From Adenophora triphylla var. japonica (Eukaryota > Streptophyta > Magnoliopsida > Asterales > Campanulaceae): a DNA stretch of 64,000 nucleotides. The notes beneath the pieces were generated by a model. That model was not told the origin of the DNA, made no database searches, and saw only the letters and a list, made by a program, of their open reading frames with translations. The stretch lies in contig JAFEMH010003631.1 in assembly GCA_022495995.1 (NCBI GenBank), forward strand, positions 124,001-188,000. Direction: 5' to 3'. This document shows, piece by piece, positions 21,620 to 39,235 of the stretch; within the stretch, counting starts at the first letter, position 1; every line of letters starts with the position of its first letter. The translations under genes and the position numbers were made by a program.

Positions 21620-22375
21620 ATCGGTGGCATATGATGTAAGTCCACAATTATATCAAGAACAGGTATAAAAGATACAATAGGAAGAGAAAACTGGACCCTC
21701 CCGACAAAACAATACATAGGAGAATCACAGTACGTCAGTCAGGGAGATAGATTACCAATAGGAAATCTATACAGTAATAGTATGTTACTATTAGAAAAAC
21801 AGAATCCACAGCTTTGGGGAGATGAGATATTAATATGGGAACAAACATTAGTAAGATTATGAGAAACAAATAAAAGAGATCTAGAAACCACATTAGGCCC
21901 AATAGCTTTAGGCATATGGCAAAGCAAAAAAGCCCAAGATCATGATGAAATAAACAGGTTTAAAGCCATAGGTGACAACCCATACAATTTCACCAGTCAA
22001 ATTAGAACATTAATACTAGGAGTAGATCCAGCAAAAAACACTACTCTAATCCAAGACACAGCTATTAGAAATTTAGAACAGTTAAGTATAGCAGTCATGA
22101 AATATATAAATGAATTTGCATTAGAAAGAATTTAGGAACAAAATTATTAGCCTTATTGTTAGACAAATCCTAGAAGACAGAATTAAAGAAAGCTATCATT
22201 TCAGGAATGGAAATATACTTAAGTCAAAATACAGCTTTATTTTATTGTACACCATGAATATTAAAAGATATTAAAGATTTACAAAATATTAAAATCGCAT
22301 TACAAACCAAAGGTTATGAAAACTATGAAGGAAATAATATTGTAATAAGTGTGGGAACATTAGGAAAAGCCAGTA
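21620..22375 (+). pseudogene. Pararetroviral 5'-proximal ORF remnant
   Basis: Translation from about 21660 runs through GESQYVSQGDRLPIGNLYS, then LLEKQNPQLWGDEILIWEQ, TTLGPIALGIWQSKKAQD and FTSQIRTLILGVDPAKN. It is interrupted by TGA at 21860-21862 and by further stops after about 22134. The segment at 21755-21880 is duplicated at 19437-19560. The position just after the primer site suits a first or N-terminal viral ORF. I do not recognise its function. Confidence 0.5.
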
Positions 22376-22387
22376 ATAGATCCGGTC

Positions 22388-22592
22388 TTTTGGCTATGGG
22401 CTTCTCTGGGGGGTTTTGGGATGTTTCCAGAAAGAAATATCCCAAAGAATTCAAGATCTGGACTTTGATAATTTGTGGCACATACATACATTTCCAAATA
22501 AAGCCACAAAGAAAGTCCAGATCTTGAATTCTCTGGAATATTTCTTTCTGGAAACATCCCAAAAACCCCCAGAGAAGCCCATAGCCAAAAGA
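22388..22592. repeat. Inverted repeat 1 (about 80-bp arms)
   Basis: TTTTGGCTATGGGCTTCTCT-type sequence at about 22388-22475 reappears reversed at about 22511-22592, with a loop of about 35 bases. Arms differ at a few positions and by a short indel. It marks a head-to-head duplication within the pararetroviral mosaic. Confidence 0.85.
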
Positions 22593-22699
22593 ATTTTCTA
22601 ATAAATAGTTTAGCTGTTGAAATTCTTGTTTACTAGGTACTTGTCTTCGAATTTCTCTTAATTCTACGAGAATTTGGTTATTTTGATGTTTAATATAGT

Positions 22700-22852
22700 A
22701 ACTTTGTATTTGGGTGTGTTTGTCTTAAAAATTCTAAATTGCCTAGTCCACCACGCCCACAGTTTTTCAGAAGCTATGTACACAGCTAGAGAACACTTTG
22801 GGCTCAATACATTTTTAGAATTTTTAAGACAAACACACCCAAATACAAAGTT
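22700..22852. repeat. Inverted repeat 2 (about 38-bp arms)
   Basis: The left arm at about 22700-22738 contains CTTTGTATTTGGGTGTGTTT; the right arm at about 22815-22852 is its reverse complement. Between them lies a 56-base fragment (about 22762-22817) of the FSEAMY coding segment also found at 19660 and 23820. Confidence 0.85.
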
Positions 22853-23002
22853 ACACGTTGAAAATGAGACTTTAAGTTTACCCACAAACATAAACATTCG
22901 AAGAAATTATTAATGAGAAATTTACTGAGTTGAACATCCAAGAAAAAGTAGATGATATGATAATAGAATGTATTACAGAATTAGGATGGACATATGAAGA
23001 CA

Positions 23003-23519
23003 GTTCGATTAACTTTTTTACTTTGATCATTTTTAATGAATTTAACTATGGCCTCACAATCTGTTCTAACTGTAAATTTTTTATTTAAAAATATTTTAAA
23101 TTTTTCTAACGCATTTATTAATGCATGTATCTCATAATCTAAGCTATTCCAGTTTAAACATAAAATTAGTAAAAGAAATAAAAGAAGCAATAAAAAAAAT
23201 TAAACCTTTAGAACTACCATTAGTAAACGATTATATTATAATAGAAACCGATGGTTGTAAAGTAGGATGGGGAGCAGTTCTTCTTTGTAAAGCAAATAAA
23301 TACGAACCAAAAAATAGTGAAAAGGTGTGTGCTTATTCCAGTGGAAACTTTAATAAAACAGGTTTAAACTGGACCAGCTTAGATTATGAGATACATACAT
23401 TAATAAATGCGTTAGAAAATTTTTAAATATTTTTAAATAAAGAATTTACAGTTAGAACAGATTGTGAGGCCATAGTTATATTCATTAAAAATGATCAAAG
23501 TAAAAAAGTTAATCGAACT
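23003..23519. repeat. Inverted repeat 3: RNase H segment duplicated head-to-head
   Basis: The 158-base arm 23003-23160 (minus-sense coding) matches 23362-23519 (plus-sense coding). Both encode the SLDYEIH...RTDCEAIV part of the viral RNase H. The two arms differ at a small number of positions, and each carries its own differences. Confidence 0.88.
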
Positions 23520-23650
23520 ATATGGATTAACTTACAAAACATAATAAAAGGGAGTGGCTACATTATAAATTTTGAACTTATAAAAGGAAAAAATAATACT
23601 ATAGTTGATATCTTATCAAGAAATTTAAACAGGTTATTTCATGGATAAGC
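23150..23650 (+). pseudogene. Badnavirus-like RNase H remnant
   Basis: The frame has IIIETDGCKVGWGAVL (first catalytic Asp region), CAYSSGNFN, SLDYEIHTLINALE (catalytic Glu region), TVRTDCEAIV and a terminal GKNNTIVDILSR. This order and wording are typical of badnavirus/tungrovirus-type RNase H and differ from gypsy or copia RNase H. In-frame stops near 23424 and 23646 break it, and RT is missing upstream because an inversion intervenes. The enzyme would degrade the RNA strand during viral DNA synthesis; here it is dead. Confidence 0.75.
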
Positions 23651-24541
23651 AAGACAGAATGAAGAAAGTATTACATCCTCAGACAGAAAAAGCCAAAGCT
23701 ATAAACACATATGATAGTGAAAGTATGAAAGCAGAAAAGATAGAACATTCTTATTACAGCAGGCCACATCCATGGGAGGTAATTCCAAAGCCTCTCAATA
23801 TCAACAAAGGGTTCCACAATTTTTCAGAAGTTATGTACACAGCTAGAGAACACTTTGGGCTCAATACATTTTTCATAGAACCTGAAGAGGTAAAAAAATT
23901 TTCCGAAATTACAAAAGAAAGTCCAGAGCAGGTCATCAAAAAACAGGAAGAGGTTATTGCAACCTTACAAAAATAGCTTCTTCAAAAAGAAAAGAACCAT
24001 CAAGACATACAGATACATATTGAGAACAAAATGTTAAAACAACAGGTAGCTATTCTTGAAGAAAGATTACAGAATTCAAAGGCTGCAACCGGTGAACCTA
24101 TTATTAGCAGAGACTTCAACAGTTTCAAAGCCCGTATCATTGACATCCCATGGAGACAAACATTACAGCCAGTTTTAGACATATTTAAAGAACTTGATGA
24201 CATTGTTTCCAAGAGAATTTGTATAGGGTTCCCTTTAATCCTATATAAATTACAGCAAATGATAGTACAGATTATTTTTCGAGAGTTAAAATACACAGGA
24301 GTGAAAGTAATAGAAATAATAAACAGTGAGGGAAGAGATACGTGAGTGTTACTCTTACAGATAGACTTATTCAAAACAGACATGCCACATGAACTAATCA
24401 CTCAATTCTACCATTACGGTATGATTGATTATGTTCAATTTAGGTTAACCCCTACAACAGAAAAGATCATCAACAGTTTTGGAGAAAAATTTACATTGGT
24501 GGCAGGCAACATTGCCATCCAATCATATCCAAAGGTGGTAG
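23641..24541 (+). pseudogene. Pararetroviral 3'-proximal ORF, copy 2
   Basis: Downstream of RNase H a fresh 111-codon frame leads into the same segment as copy 1, without length change over 737 bases (constant offset of 4162). Copy 2 has its own stops: TAG near 23975 (one codon from the copy 1 TAA) and TGA at 24343-24345, where copy 1 has an arginine codon. It ends abruptly at 24541, where copy 1 continues. This copy shows the natural linkage RNase H then ORF, so copy 1 is the rearranged one at its start. Confidence 0.6.
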
Positions 24542-25920
24542 TTTTTTTTGTAATATCATAATTTACAATTTTTTTTTTGTAAATAACATCTTTTTGAGGT
24601 AGTTTTTGATAAAAAAAAAAAAAACTCCTTGTTTTTTTTCTTTTTGTTATTACGAAATTTTAACAATAAAAATAACTTTAATTTAATAATTCTAATAAAC
24701 ATTTAGAAATTTTATTAATATATCTTAATAATCCCGGAGGGAGTACCAAAATTTTTCACATATTTTTTTTCACTTATTTCATTGATGATTTAATTCGAGG
24801 ATTTATTATTATTAGCATTATTCTAAAAATTGTTCGCCTAGGCCGTCTAGGTCTTGCCTAAGCGCTAGACGGTTATAAAATGCCGTGCCTAACTTCAAAT
24901 CCGTCTAATCACGCGTTTCAGTCAGAAAACCATCGCCTGAGCGTTCTACGTGCCGATTAGGCAAGTCGGACGCCTCCTATCGCCGAGATCCGCCTTACTA
25001 TTTTAATATTTTTATAAAATATTTGGTTAAAATATCGTTTATTATCCGTATAAATTTCAAAAAATCTTCGAACTGGAAACTTTAATTATAAATTGATTTA
25101 TTGAAATCTCAAATCTTAATCGAGAGCTTATAAACAAAATTCTCAAATCAGTTTCCCTTTTCACTTAATTCTTTTTTCATCTTTGATGATGCCAAAAACG
25201 TTCGGATCAGCCCAAACCAAGCGGCAGGTTGTATCCTGGATGATTGAATAGTCTGAAAAAGAAGAATAAACACGTAAACTAAGCCGGGGCTTTACCGGCG
25301 AAGGCCCTCCGACGTGAGAGTAAGTATTTTTCTTTTGAGAGAGAAATTAATTGACGAGAGTTTAGAGTCAAAAGATGCGTTACCAAAATAATGTGAATTA
25401 TGACTTGTATATATAGGTATAGCCTTGTAGAGTCCATGTTGAATAGGAATTCGTGTGCGAAAAGGAATTTAACTGGTCACAGTCCTTATTTGAGTGGGAT
25501 CAGATAACTGCATTCTGCACGTGCGCCTTGGAGGCGATCTCCTCGGCATATGATGCTTAGTCGACCTGAGCTGATGCCGAGGAGGAGAGAGGTAAGGATA
25601 GGAAATCCCATTTCCTTGCTTTATTGATGACCGAAGAGGGGAATCCTCGTCTTTTAGTGAGGCCTAGGTTGACCTTGTTGGATGCCTTGCTCGGCATATG
25701 AAAGTGTGCCTCATCGGCATGTATACTTGCTGTGCCTTGGTCATTATTTGCTCTTCTATGTCTAGGTCGACATAGTGGGAATGACGAGGAAGCATGACGA
25801 GCAAAGGTAGGGAAGACCCACTCCCTTTGTCGTAATTGAGACTTGTGTAGATTATATTTTGGGCCTAATCCATTGGGCCTTGCCTAGCTTAATTCACGTT
25901 CGTACCTCGGTTTATACCGT
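24542..25920. other. AT-rich intergenic DNA, no gene seen
   Basis: Poly-T/poly-A runs fill 24541-24640. A CCCGGAGGGAGTA remnant near 24733 resembles a Stowaway end. At 24838-24990 a GCCTAGGC/AAGCGCTAGACGG-rich stretch with internal dyads looks like a decayed small transposon. From about 25140 to 25920 the sequence is mixed, with CTCGGCATATGA repeated near 25534 and 25687, and may be the U3-like part of the element carrying the next ORF. Confidence 0.4.
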
Positions 25921-26159
25921 TCAGTGGACCCCTACTTTCTAGATCGGCTATGCCAAGGAGGAAGTAGTGCTCTACCTCGGCTTAAACACATGCGAACAGG
26001 CTCTACGTGTCATAAGACACTTCATTATCCATCAGTTATATCGACAATGATGGGCGCGTATATCGAGGTCTGCCATTCTTCTTGGGAACCCTCTGGAACA
26101 TTTATGGAGGGGGAGGCGACAACGCCTTTACCCAATTATTCGACATACCCGTTTAGATT

Positions 26160-26172
26160 TGGGTATATAAGC
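26160..26172 (+). promoter_or_regulatory. TATA-like box before the second gypsy-type ORF
   Basis: GGGTATATAAGCC lies about 310 bases upstream of the first ATG of the following ORF (26475). A pyrimidine-rich stretch follows at the expected start distance. Support is positional only. Confidence 0.35.
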
Positions 26173-26474
26173 CAAAACCCCACTTCATTTCTACTCTTTT
26201 ATCACCCTTCAGCCTTGAAAGAGAAATAGCAAGCTTCAAATCGCAAGTCGGTGCTCTTGATTTTCTGAGGATCTTTGGTGTTTGTGCTCTGCATTGTGTT
26301 TGATTCGTTCGTGCTTCTCTACATCAACCTTTGATTTAGGTATAATTTCTGCACATTTCCCTTTACTTCTTCGTATTTCTGGGTTTTTGTTCTTGGCGTG
26401 TTCTTGAGCCGCCATTGTTGTTCTTGGTTGAAGCTTTTTTCTCGAACAATCTTGTGTCTTCCTCGTCTTTAGAA

Positions 26475-28640
26475 ATGGCAAGAACGTGGAAATGTAATCC
26501 CAACGCCTTGTATTGTTACCACACCCAAAACCTTATGATTTATCAAAGAATTGATGGGTCGTGGATGATGTTGAGTTTGAACGAGATAGGAGAAATTCTG
26601 ACGAGGTACCAATCCCCTTGAATCGACGTACATTACCCAAGTCGATTTAGGATTGACCGAGTTGATGTAGAGTCCCCCAATGTTGTGTTTTTCCACGGCT
26701 GGTCAGAAATCATAGATCACATCAATCTGTATTACTTGAAGTCTAGCCATTTGGAGCGTCCGTTATTGGGTAAGAATCCCTCCTTGTTTTTAGTTAATAA
26801 GACGGGGAGGGATACCCTTCCTCGTCCTCGTCCTTCCAAATGCCTTAGCCAAATTCTGCTGTCTGCTCTTTATTTTTGCAGCTATGACGGGAAGAATTAA
26901 CACTGCTCGGCCTTCAACTGGTCCTTCTACCTCGGGCAGGATCGTAAATACCTTTGCCGAGGGAGCACAAGCTGGTAGCCGAGGGAGAGGACGAGGTAGG
27001 TCTAACCGAGGGAGAGTTTATACCCCTAGGTCCAAACCTATTAGAGCTGGGGAGCCGATGCTAGAGGAGTTACACTCCAAATTTGGTGTGTCGAGAGAGG
27101 AATACTGCCTTAGCTATTTTCCCGGTTCTCCTGTAAAGGATGAGAAGGCAATGGAGGATTTTATGTATTGCCTCAACCATGTCCACTTTTTCTACAAGCA
27201 TTTCCAACTTGGTCTGCGCCTTCCCCTAAATCCATTCATTTACGAATTTCTAGAAGATATGTAAGCTGTCCCGGCTATGCTGGGAGCCAATGTCGTGAGG
27301 TTCCTCACTAGCTTCATCGTACTTTGTCGTAGCTTAGGATTTGAGCCTTGTCAGTCTGTATTTCACCACTTCTTCACCGTGAGCTAAAGGAGGACACAAG
27401 GGTGGTGGTGATAATAAGTGACCCAAACCAACCCAAGCTCATCTACCCCATGTCGAGCAAGGTTTCAGGGTGGGACAAGCATGTCATTAGGGTTGAAAGC
27501 CATCAAGGATGGGAATTTTCAGCGCCTTCTCGACTTCCGGGCGTGCCCAAGCAGGTTTGGAGGCCTGATTGGAGTAGCCAGTTGAGTTGAGTTGATTGAG
27601 CGTCTAAGGCAATTTTTCGAGGTGGGCACTCTATGTTGGTCAAGTTTGGAGACCGACCAGAGGTATTATGTCCAGGCCTGCATCATGTCTGGTCCCTTAG
27701 ACGGGCTAGTGCCCATGGCCTCAGTGGTTAGGGGGAATAGATACCCAGACTGGAGGGTGCATCCTGGCCTCGTCTTCCATGATGAGTGCGATGTATGCAA
27801 GCTTTACGAAAACCGGTGTCTAACCGTGGATGACTTGCCCGACTGTAAATTTCTTTCCTTCTATTCTTTAGTACGTGTATATTTTTTACCTGCTATGTTA
27901 TCTTTCTCGTCTTCTTTTGCTAATTGATCCTTCTTGCCTTTTCAGATCTAACCGCCGAGGAAGAAAAGAGGATGTCTGAGGAAGTACTTGATCCCTAAGC
28001 CCTCATGAAATTGAGGAGGAGGACTTCACGCTCCTCAGCTAAGAACAAGAGGCACTCTGATGCCGTTGAGAGGCAGACCATCTTGGCCTCCAAGGAAGCT
28101 GGGGCTTTACCCCTCAACCTTGTGGGGGGCACTGAAGCCTCCACCAAGGAAGTAGAAGACGGGCAGGAGGCTTATGCTGGGGAGGGACAAAGCTCCCATG
28201 AAATTATTACTCCCCAAGGCTGAGGAGGCTCTTCAACAGACTGGCCAGATAGAGGCCGAGGAAGCAACTGCCGAGGGAAGGACTCCAGCGCCAAAGCGGC
28301 CAAGGACTGAAGCCAAGGTGGGGGGCTCCTCGAAAAGGCCGCATGTTGAGGCTTCTCCTTTACTTACTGCTCGGCATATAAAGACTTATGATGAGGCAGA
28401 GCAGTTTGTAAGTGATGCTCGACAAGTCCCTGTACTTAAGGGCATGGACCTTGCTACTCTTAAGGGTCCCCAACTGAGAGTGGGCCAAGTTGTTCTTCAT
28501 CGGTCTTTAGATGATGACCTTCTGGACCAGTTTATTGAGTCCAAGCCGACGATGGAACACTTGGTCAATAGGAAGGGCCTTTTGTTGAGCGAGGTAATCC
28601 TTCTCGTCATTTTCTCTTTCTTCATCGATATTTCTTGTTG
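26475..28640 (+). pseudogene. Second 'gypsy type transposon' ORF relic, spliced
   Basis: A first exon-like frame (ATG 26475) contains a TGA at 26619, then RFRIDRVDVESPNVVFFHGW up to a GT donor at about 26774. After a CAG acceptor near 26880 the frame 26884-27264 carries a GRGRGRSNRGR basic patch and FYKHFQLGLRLPLNPFIYEF, the signature I associate with PF04195. A TAA at 27262-27264 breaks it before SFIVLCRSLGFEP. Later parts (27592-27858 and 28005-28596) encode LYENRCLTVDDLPD and a charged, nuclear-localisation-like KRPRTEAK stretch. It parallels the relic at 1721-2999. No gag or pol is beside it, so it is an orphan fragment. Confidence 0.55.
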
Positions 28641-28710
28641 GTCCCAAAGGTGGCAACAAGGGTGAAAAACAGCTAGAGGGGGGGTGAATAGCTGTTACAA
28701 ATTTTTGATG
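28636..28710 (+). repeat. Fragment of a copia-type LTR start
   Basis: TGTTGGTCCCAAAGGTGGCA followed by CTAGAGGGGGGGTGAATAGC is wording I recall from the beginning of abundant plant copia LTRs. Only about 75 bases are present before the hAT fragment begins, so it is a truncated piece or a solo remnant. Confidence 0.4.
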
Positions 28711-28718
28711 TCCGAGGG

Positions 28719-29997
28719 CAGGGTTATGATAATGGTTCGAACATGAAAGGAAAACATCAAGGAGTACAAAAAAAATTGCTTGAAATTTTTTTTAGAGCTT
28801 TTTATACTCCTTGTGATTGTCATAGTCTAAACATGACATTATGTGATATGGCTAATACATGTAGTAAAGCTACAGATTTTTTTGGAGTTATACAACGCAT
28901 ATACACAATTTTTGCTTATTCTACGAAGAGATGGCAAATTTTGAAAGAAAGTGTAAAAGGATTAACTTTATAATCATTGTCATCTACTCGGTAGGAAAGT
29001 CATGTTGATAGTGTAAAAGCTATAAGATTTCAAATGTTAGAAATACGAGAAGTTTTGTTTCAAGTAGCGGATATTGATAATGATTCCAAATTAAAGAGTG
29101 AAGCTAAATCTTTAGCGACCAATGAGTTGGGTGATTTTGAATTTTTGATTGCAATAATTATTTGGTATGAAATATTATGTGCTATTAATCTTGTGAGTAA
29201 AATTTTGCAATTAAAGGATATGCTTATTGATGTGGCTATTGAAAAAATAAAGGACTTGATTTCTTTCTTTGAGACCTATAGAGAAACTGGTTTTAATAAT
29301 GCCTTAGACAGTGCTAAAAAAATTGCCATTCAAATGGAAATTGATCCAATCTTTCCTCGTAGACGTGAAATTCGAAGAAATAAACACTTTGATGAAAATT
29401 CAAGTAGTTCATCAAATGCTCCATTATCTGCCAATGAATCATTTAGAGTTAATTATTTTTCTTTACATAGTTGATCAAGCAATTAGTTCTTTTAATAGGA
29501 GATTTGAGCAATTTAAAAATTATAAAAACATTTTTGATTTCCCGTTTACGTCTAACAAGTTTAAGTCATTTGATGATATGAGTTTGAAGAATTCTTGTAT
29601 TCAATGTGAAAATGCACTTAAACATAATGGGTTATCTGATATTAATGGGAATGAATTATGTGTGGAATTGAAGTTGCTTAGGAAGGTTTTGCCCGGAGAT
29701 ATAGTGGGAGCTATTGGTATTTTGAAGTTTTTGAAATGAATGGATTGTTTTCCCAATGTATTTATTGCTTACAAAATTTTGTTGACTATTCCTATAACTG
29801 TTGCATCAGCAGTAGAAATAAGCTTTTCAAAATTGAAGTTGTTGAAGTCGTATATGCGTTCTACAATGTTACAAGACAAGCTTAATGGATTGGCGATGAT
29901 AGCTATTGAGAATGAGCTCTTAGAAATCATAAAATATGAAGACTTGATCGATGATTTTACTTCAAAGAGCGCTCGAATGATCTCAATTTTTAAATAA
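28719..29997 (+). pseudogene. hAT transposase (ZMYM1/TTF-type) pseudogene, 5'-truncated
   Basis: The reading starts mid-protein at QGYDNGSNMKGKHQGVQ and CDCHSLNMTLCDMA, part of the hAT catalytic region. It ends in a typical hAT C-terminal dimerisation segment (SFSKLKLLKSYMRSTM...LAMIAIENELLE), finishing at TAA 29995-29997. In-frame stops or frame changes occur near 28970, 29472 and 29737. The N-terminal TTF zinc finger and the first catalytic Asp are missing. It would have been a cut-and-paste transposase; this copy is inactive. Terminal inverted repeats were not found. Confidence 0.8.
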
Positions 29998-30186
29998 AAT
30001 ATTTATGTTGTCCAAAAAATAATGATCAATGTAATAAATTATTTTTAAATTTTATTGCTTAATTTTGTAAATCTTTAATCTTTATATAAAAGCACTTATA
30101 TATACATATTATATTTTTTGTATTAATTTTTAAATATTAGGGGCCTAATATTCACTTTTCACGTATCACATAGTATGGCCCAATAA

Positions 30187-30345
30187 TCTATAGTATAAAT
30201 AAGATCGGTTCTTGCTACAGTACAATGAACAGTTTCAAGTGACAAATTTTTCATTTTGCCCTCACTAAATAATCCCTTTCCTATTTTGTCCTTAAATTTT
30301 TTTTTTAATTTAAAAAAAAAAAAACATGTGTCCTTGAACACAAGC
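30187..30345 (+). repeat. Promoter-proximal repeat, related to 50500-50760 (inverted) and 53998-54060
   Basis: AGTATAAATAAG...ATGAACAGTTTCAAGTG and CATTTTGCCCTCACTAAATA followed by T-rich and A-rich runs recur, reversed, at 50500-50760. A shorter piece recurs in the same orientation at 53998-54060. All three lie at edges of the beta-glucosidase genes, so this is a small dispersed repeat. It carries a TATAAATA at 30194-30201 that could serve the plus gene, 370 bases before the ATG. Confidence 0.6.
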
Positions 30346-30569
30346 TTTTACCAGTTATTGAGAAGATTGAGAAGGGCCTGGGACCCTACAGTAACTACAC
30401 TCCAAAGCATAAAACGGATTGAGAAAGGCTTTTGAAAGCACTGAAACAAAGATTGAAAATCAAGAAGAAACGTATTATTTGAAAAGATAACGATTACAAG
30501 ATTCATGGACAGAAATCACTAAGGAGCATTTTAAAAATTATTGTACAAGAAAAAACCCAGCTACAAGCT

Positions 30570-37782
<7,213 letters not shown>

Positions 37783-37881
37783 TTTATTCTTTCTCCAAGT
37801 TGTCAATCTCAACAATAATTCTTGATTGTAAGATTGTAATTGATAAGTAATTACCAGGGTCGTGTCTAATATAGAAAATTG

Positions 37882-37987
<106 letters not shown>

Positions 37988-38008
37988 GTTGTGTATGGGG
38001 TTTGGATA

Positions 38009-38092
38009 GGGGTTGAGGGAGCAGAAGCAGAGCAGCATTTGAAGATGGAAGGACCCCTAGCATATTTTACAATTATCTTATGCTGGTCAGTT
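38009..38092 (+). pseudogene. Relict beta-glucosidase exon 2
   Basis: GGTTGAGGGAGCAGAAGCAG, GCAGCATTTGAAGATGGAAG and a terminal ATGCTGGTCAG donor match exon 2 of both full genes, with a small internal duplication (AGCAGAAGCAGAGCAG). Only this exon and flanking intron remain, and a copia element is inserted 34 bases beyond the donor. It shows a third beta-glucosidase copy once lay here. Confidence 0.7.
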
Positions 38093-38125
38093 TTACACCC
38101 ATCATTTTGTTCTTTGTGCTATATA

Positions 38126-38626
38126 TGTTAGAACATGGATTATATAAACATATATTATTAGTGAAAGTACTTAATAAAATAGTGATCAATATTATAATGA
38201 TTAATATAAAGTATAGGATATAATATAATATGTAGAATTTCATAATATAAGTATACCATTAAATGATGGCATAATGGTAATGTCTTATATATCAATATAT
38301 CAATAGGTGTAGTCCCTAAATGAAGTGCCCCTTGAATTCCTATATAAAGGCCTATCCATCAAGCCTATGAATCACTAGTTATTACATTCTCATTCAGTCC
38401 AAACTCTTCCTAAGTACTTGAAGACTAAAGAGAATAAGGACACTCATCATTTAGAAGATCTACTCCTTCCCTTTTTGAAGACTATCTTCATACTTCATCA
38501 AGAACAAGACTAAGAACAATCATGGAATCACAAGGTACACGCTTCCGTCTTCTTCTTCTTCTTCTTCTCTTCTTAATCTAGTTATGTGTCGGTTCATGGT
38601 TAATGGATCGTTCATGTTCCATCAAT
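38126..38626 (+). repeat. 5' LTR of outer copia element
   Basis: Contains CCTATATAAAGGCC (TATA region, about 38338) and a (CTT)n run near 38550 that is longer than in the 3' LTR. An 8-base ATATCAAT duplication is present here only. The end is set by the abutting primer site at 38627. Confidence 0.9.
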
Positions 38627-38635
38627 TGGTATCAG
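38627..38635 (+). promoter_or_regulatory. Primer-binding site, outer copia (tRNA-Met)
   Basis: TGGTATCAG directly follows the 5' LTR, then TGCC, so only nine bases match the consensus. Confidence 0.8.
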
Positions 38636-38757
38636 TGCCTGCTCATATACTAGATTGAGTTTGAGTTTCTTGTAAAGCCTTATGCTTTTAATTCTTGAAA
38701 AGATTCTATGTTTATCATGTGTTCTTGAATTATCATACTCTAATTCAGATTCTAGAG

Positions 38758-39228
38758 TGTTGGATGTGGCTCGTTTTCCATGGCTGGGTCTTTTGGGTTT
38801 GAGGCGGACGCCCCATTCAGGGTGAGGCGTACGCATTGAAGACAGAAAGATGGAGCCTTGGTGCTGGGGTTTGATGCGGGCGCACACAGTAGCAGTGATG
38901 CGGCCGCCTCGCGTACCGTAGGTTCAGGTCGTGGTTTGGCTTGTCAGGCGAACGCCTGGGTTGTTTTGGGGCGCACGCCTCAAGGTGACGGGGGGGTGTT
39001 TTGGGCCGTGGGTTTTCTGGTTATTAGTCTCAGTTTAGGGCTAGGTTTTGAACATATATATATGTGTTGTAACCTATGTAAACGGCATGAGATTATTGCA
39101 CAATAATAAACAGAAAACAAGGTTCAAAACCCCAAATTAATCTCTTCTCTTTCTCTTTCGATTTCCCGATTAATTGCTTGTGTGTGTTCTTAGTTTTGTG
39201 TTCTTGCTTCCGCTGCGATTGCACAACA
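38758..39228 (+). repeat. 5' LTR of nested copia element
   Basis: GC-rich first half with GAGGCGGACGCCCC and GCGGCCGCC motifs, a TATA-like ACATATATATATG at about 39051, and the end GCACAACA. Followed by AC then TGGTATCAAAGC (39231-39242), a one-base variant of the tRNA-Met primer site. It differs from the 3' LTR by small indels and substitutions in the GC-rich part. Confidence 0.88.
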
Positions 39229-39235
39229 ACTGGTA

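Larger units (their letters stand above)
19415..24541 (+). mobile_element. Endogenous pararetrovirus (caulimovirus-like), rearranged mosaic
   Basis: The stretch contains a promoter-like region with tandem TGACG motifs and a TATA box, a tRNA-Met primer site, a badnavirus-like RNase H, and a large downstream ORF present twice. No LTRs flank it, and no integrase is seen, as expected for Caulimoviridae-derived insertions. Segments are duplicated directly (19643-20379 versus 23805-24541) and inverted (three pairs at 22.39-23.52 kb), and most frames carry stops. RT, protease, capsid and movement-protein regions were not found, so this is a partial, non-functional copy. The exact genus is undetermined. 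Confidence 0.75.

Noticed and set aside
24838..24990. CCTAGGC/GCGCTAGAC-rich stretch as a tRNA or structured RNA
   Set aside because: Dyads do not form a cloverleaf and no tRNA B-box (GGTTCGANTCC) is present; more like a decayed small transposon.
38612..39106. ORFs overlapping the nested LTR (e.g. plus 38858-39106) as small genes
   Set aside because: The same sequence occurs in both LTRs and in the inverted LTR piece; they are LTR sequence read in chance frames.
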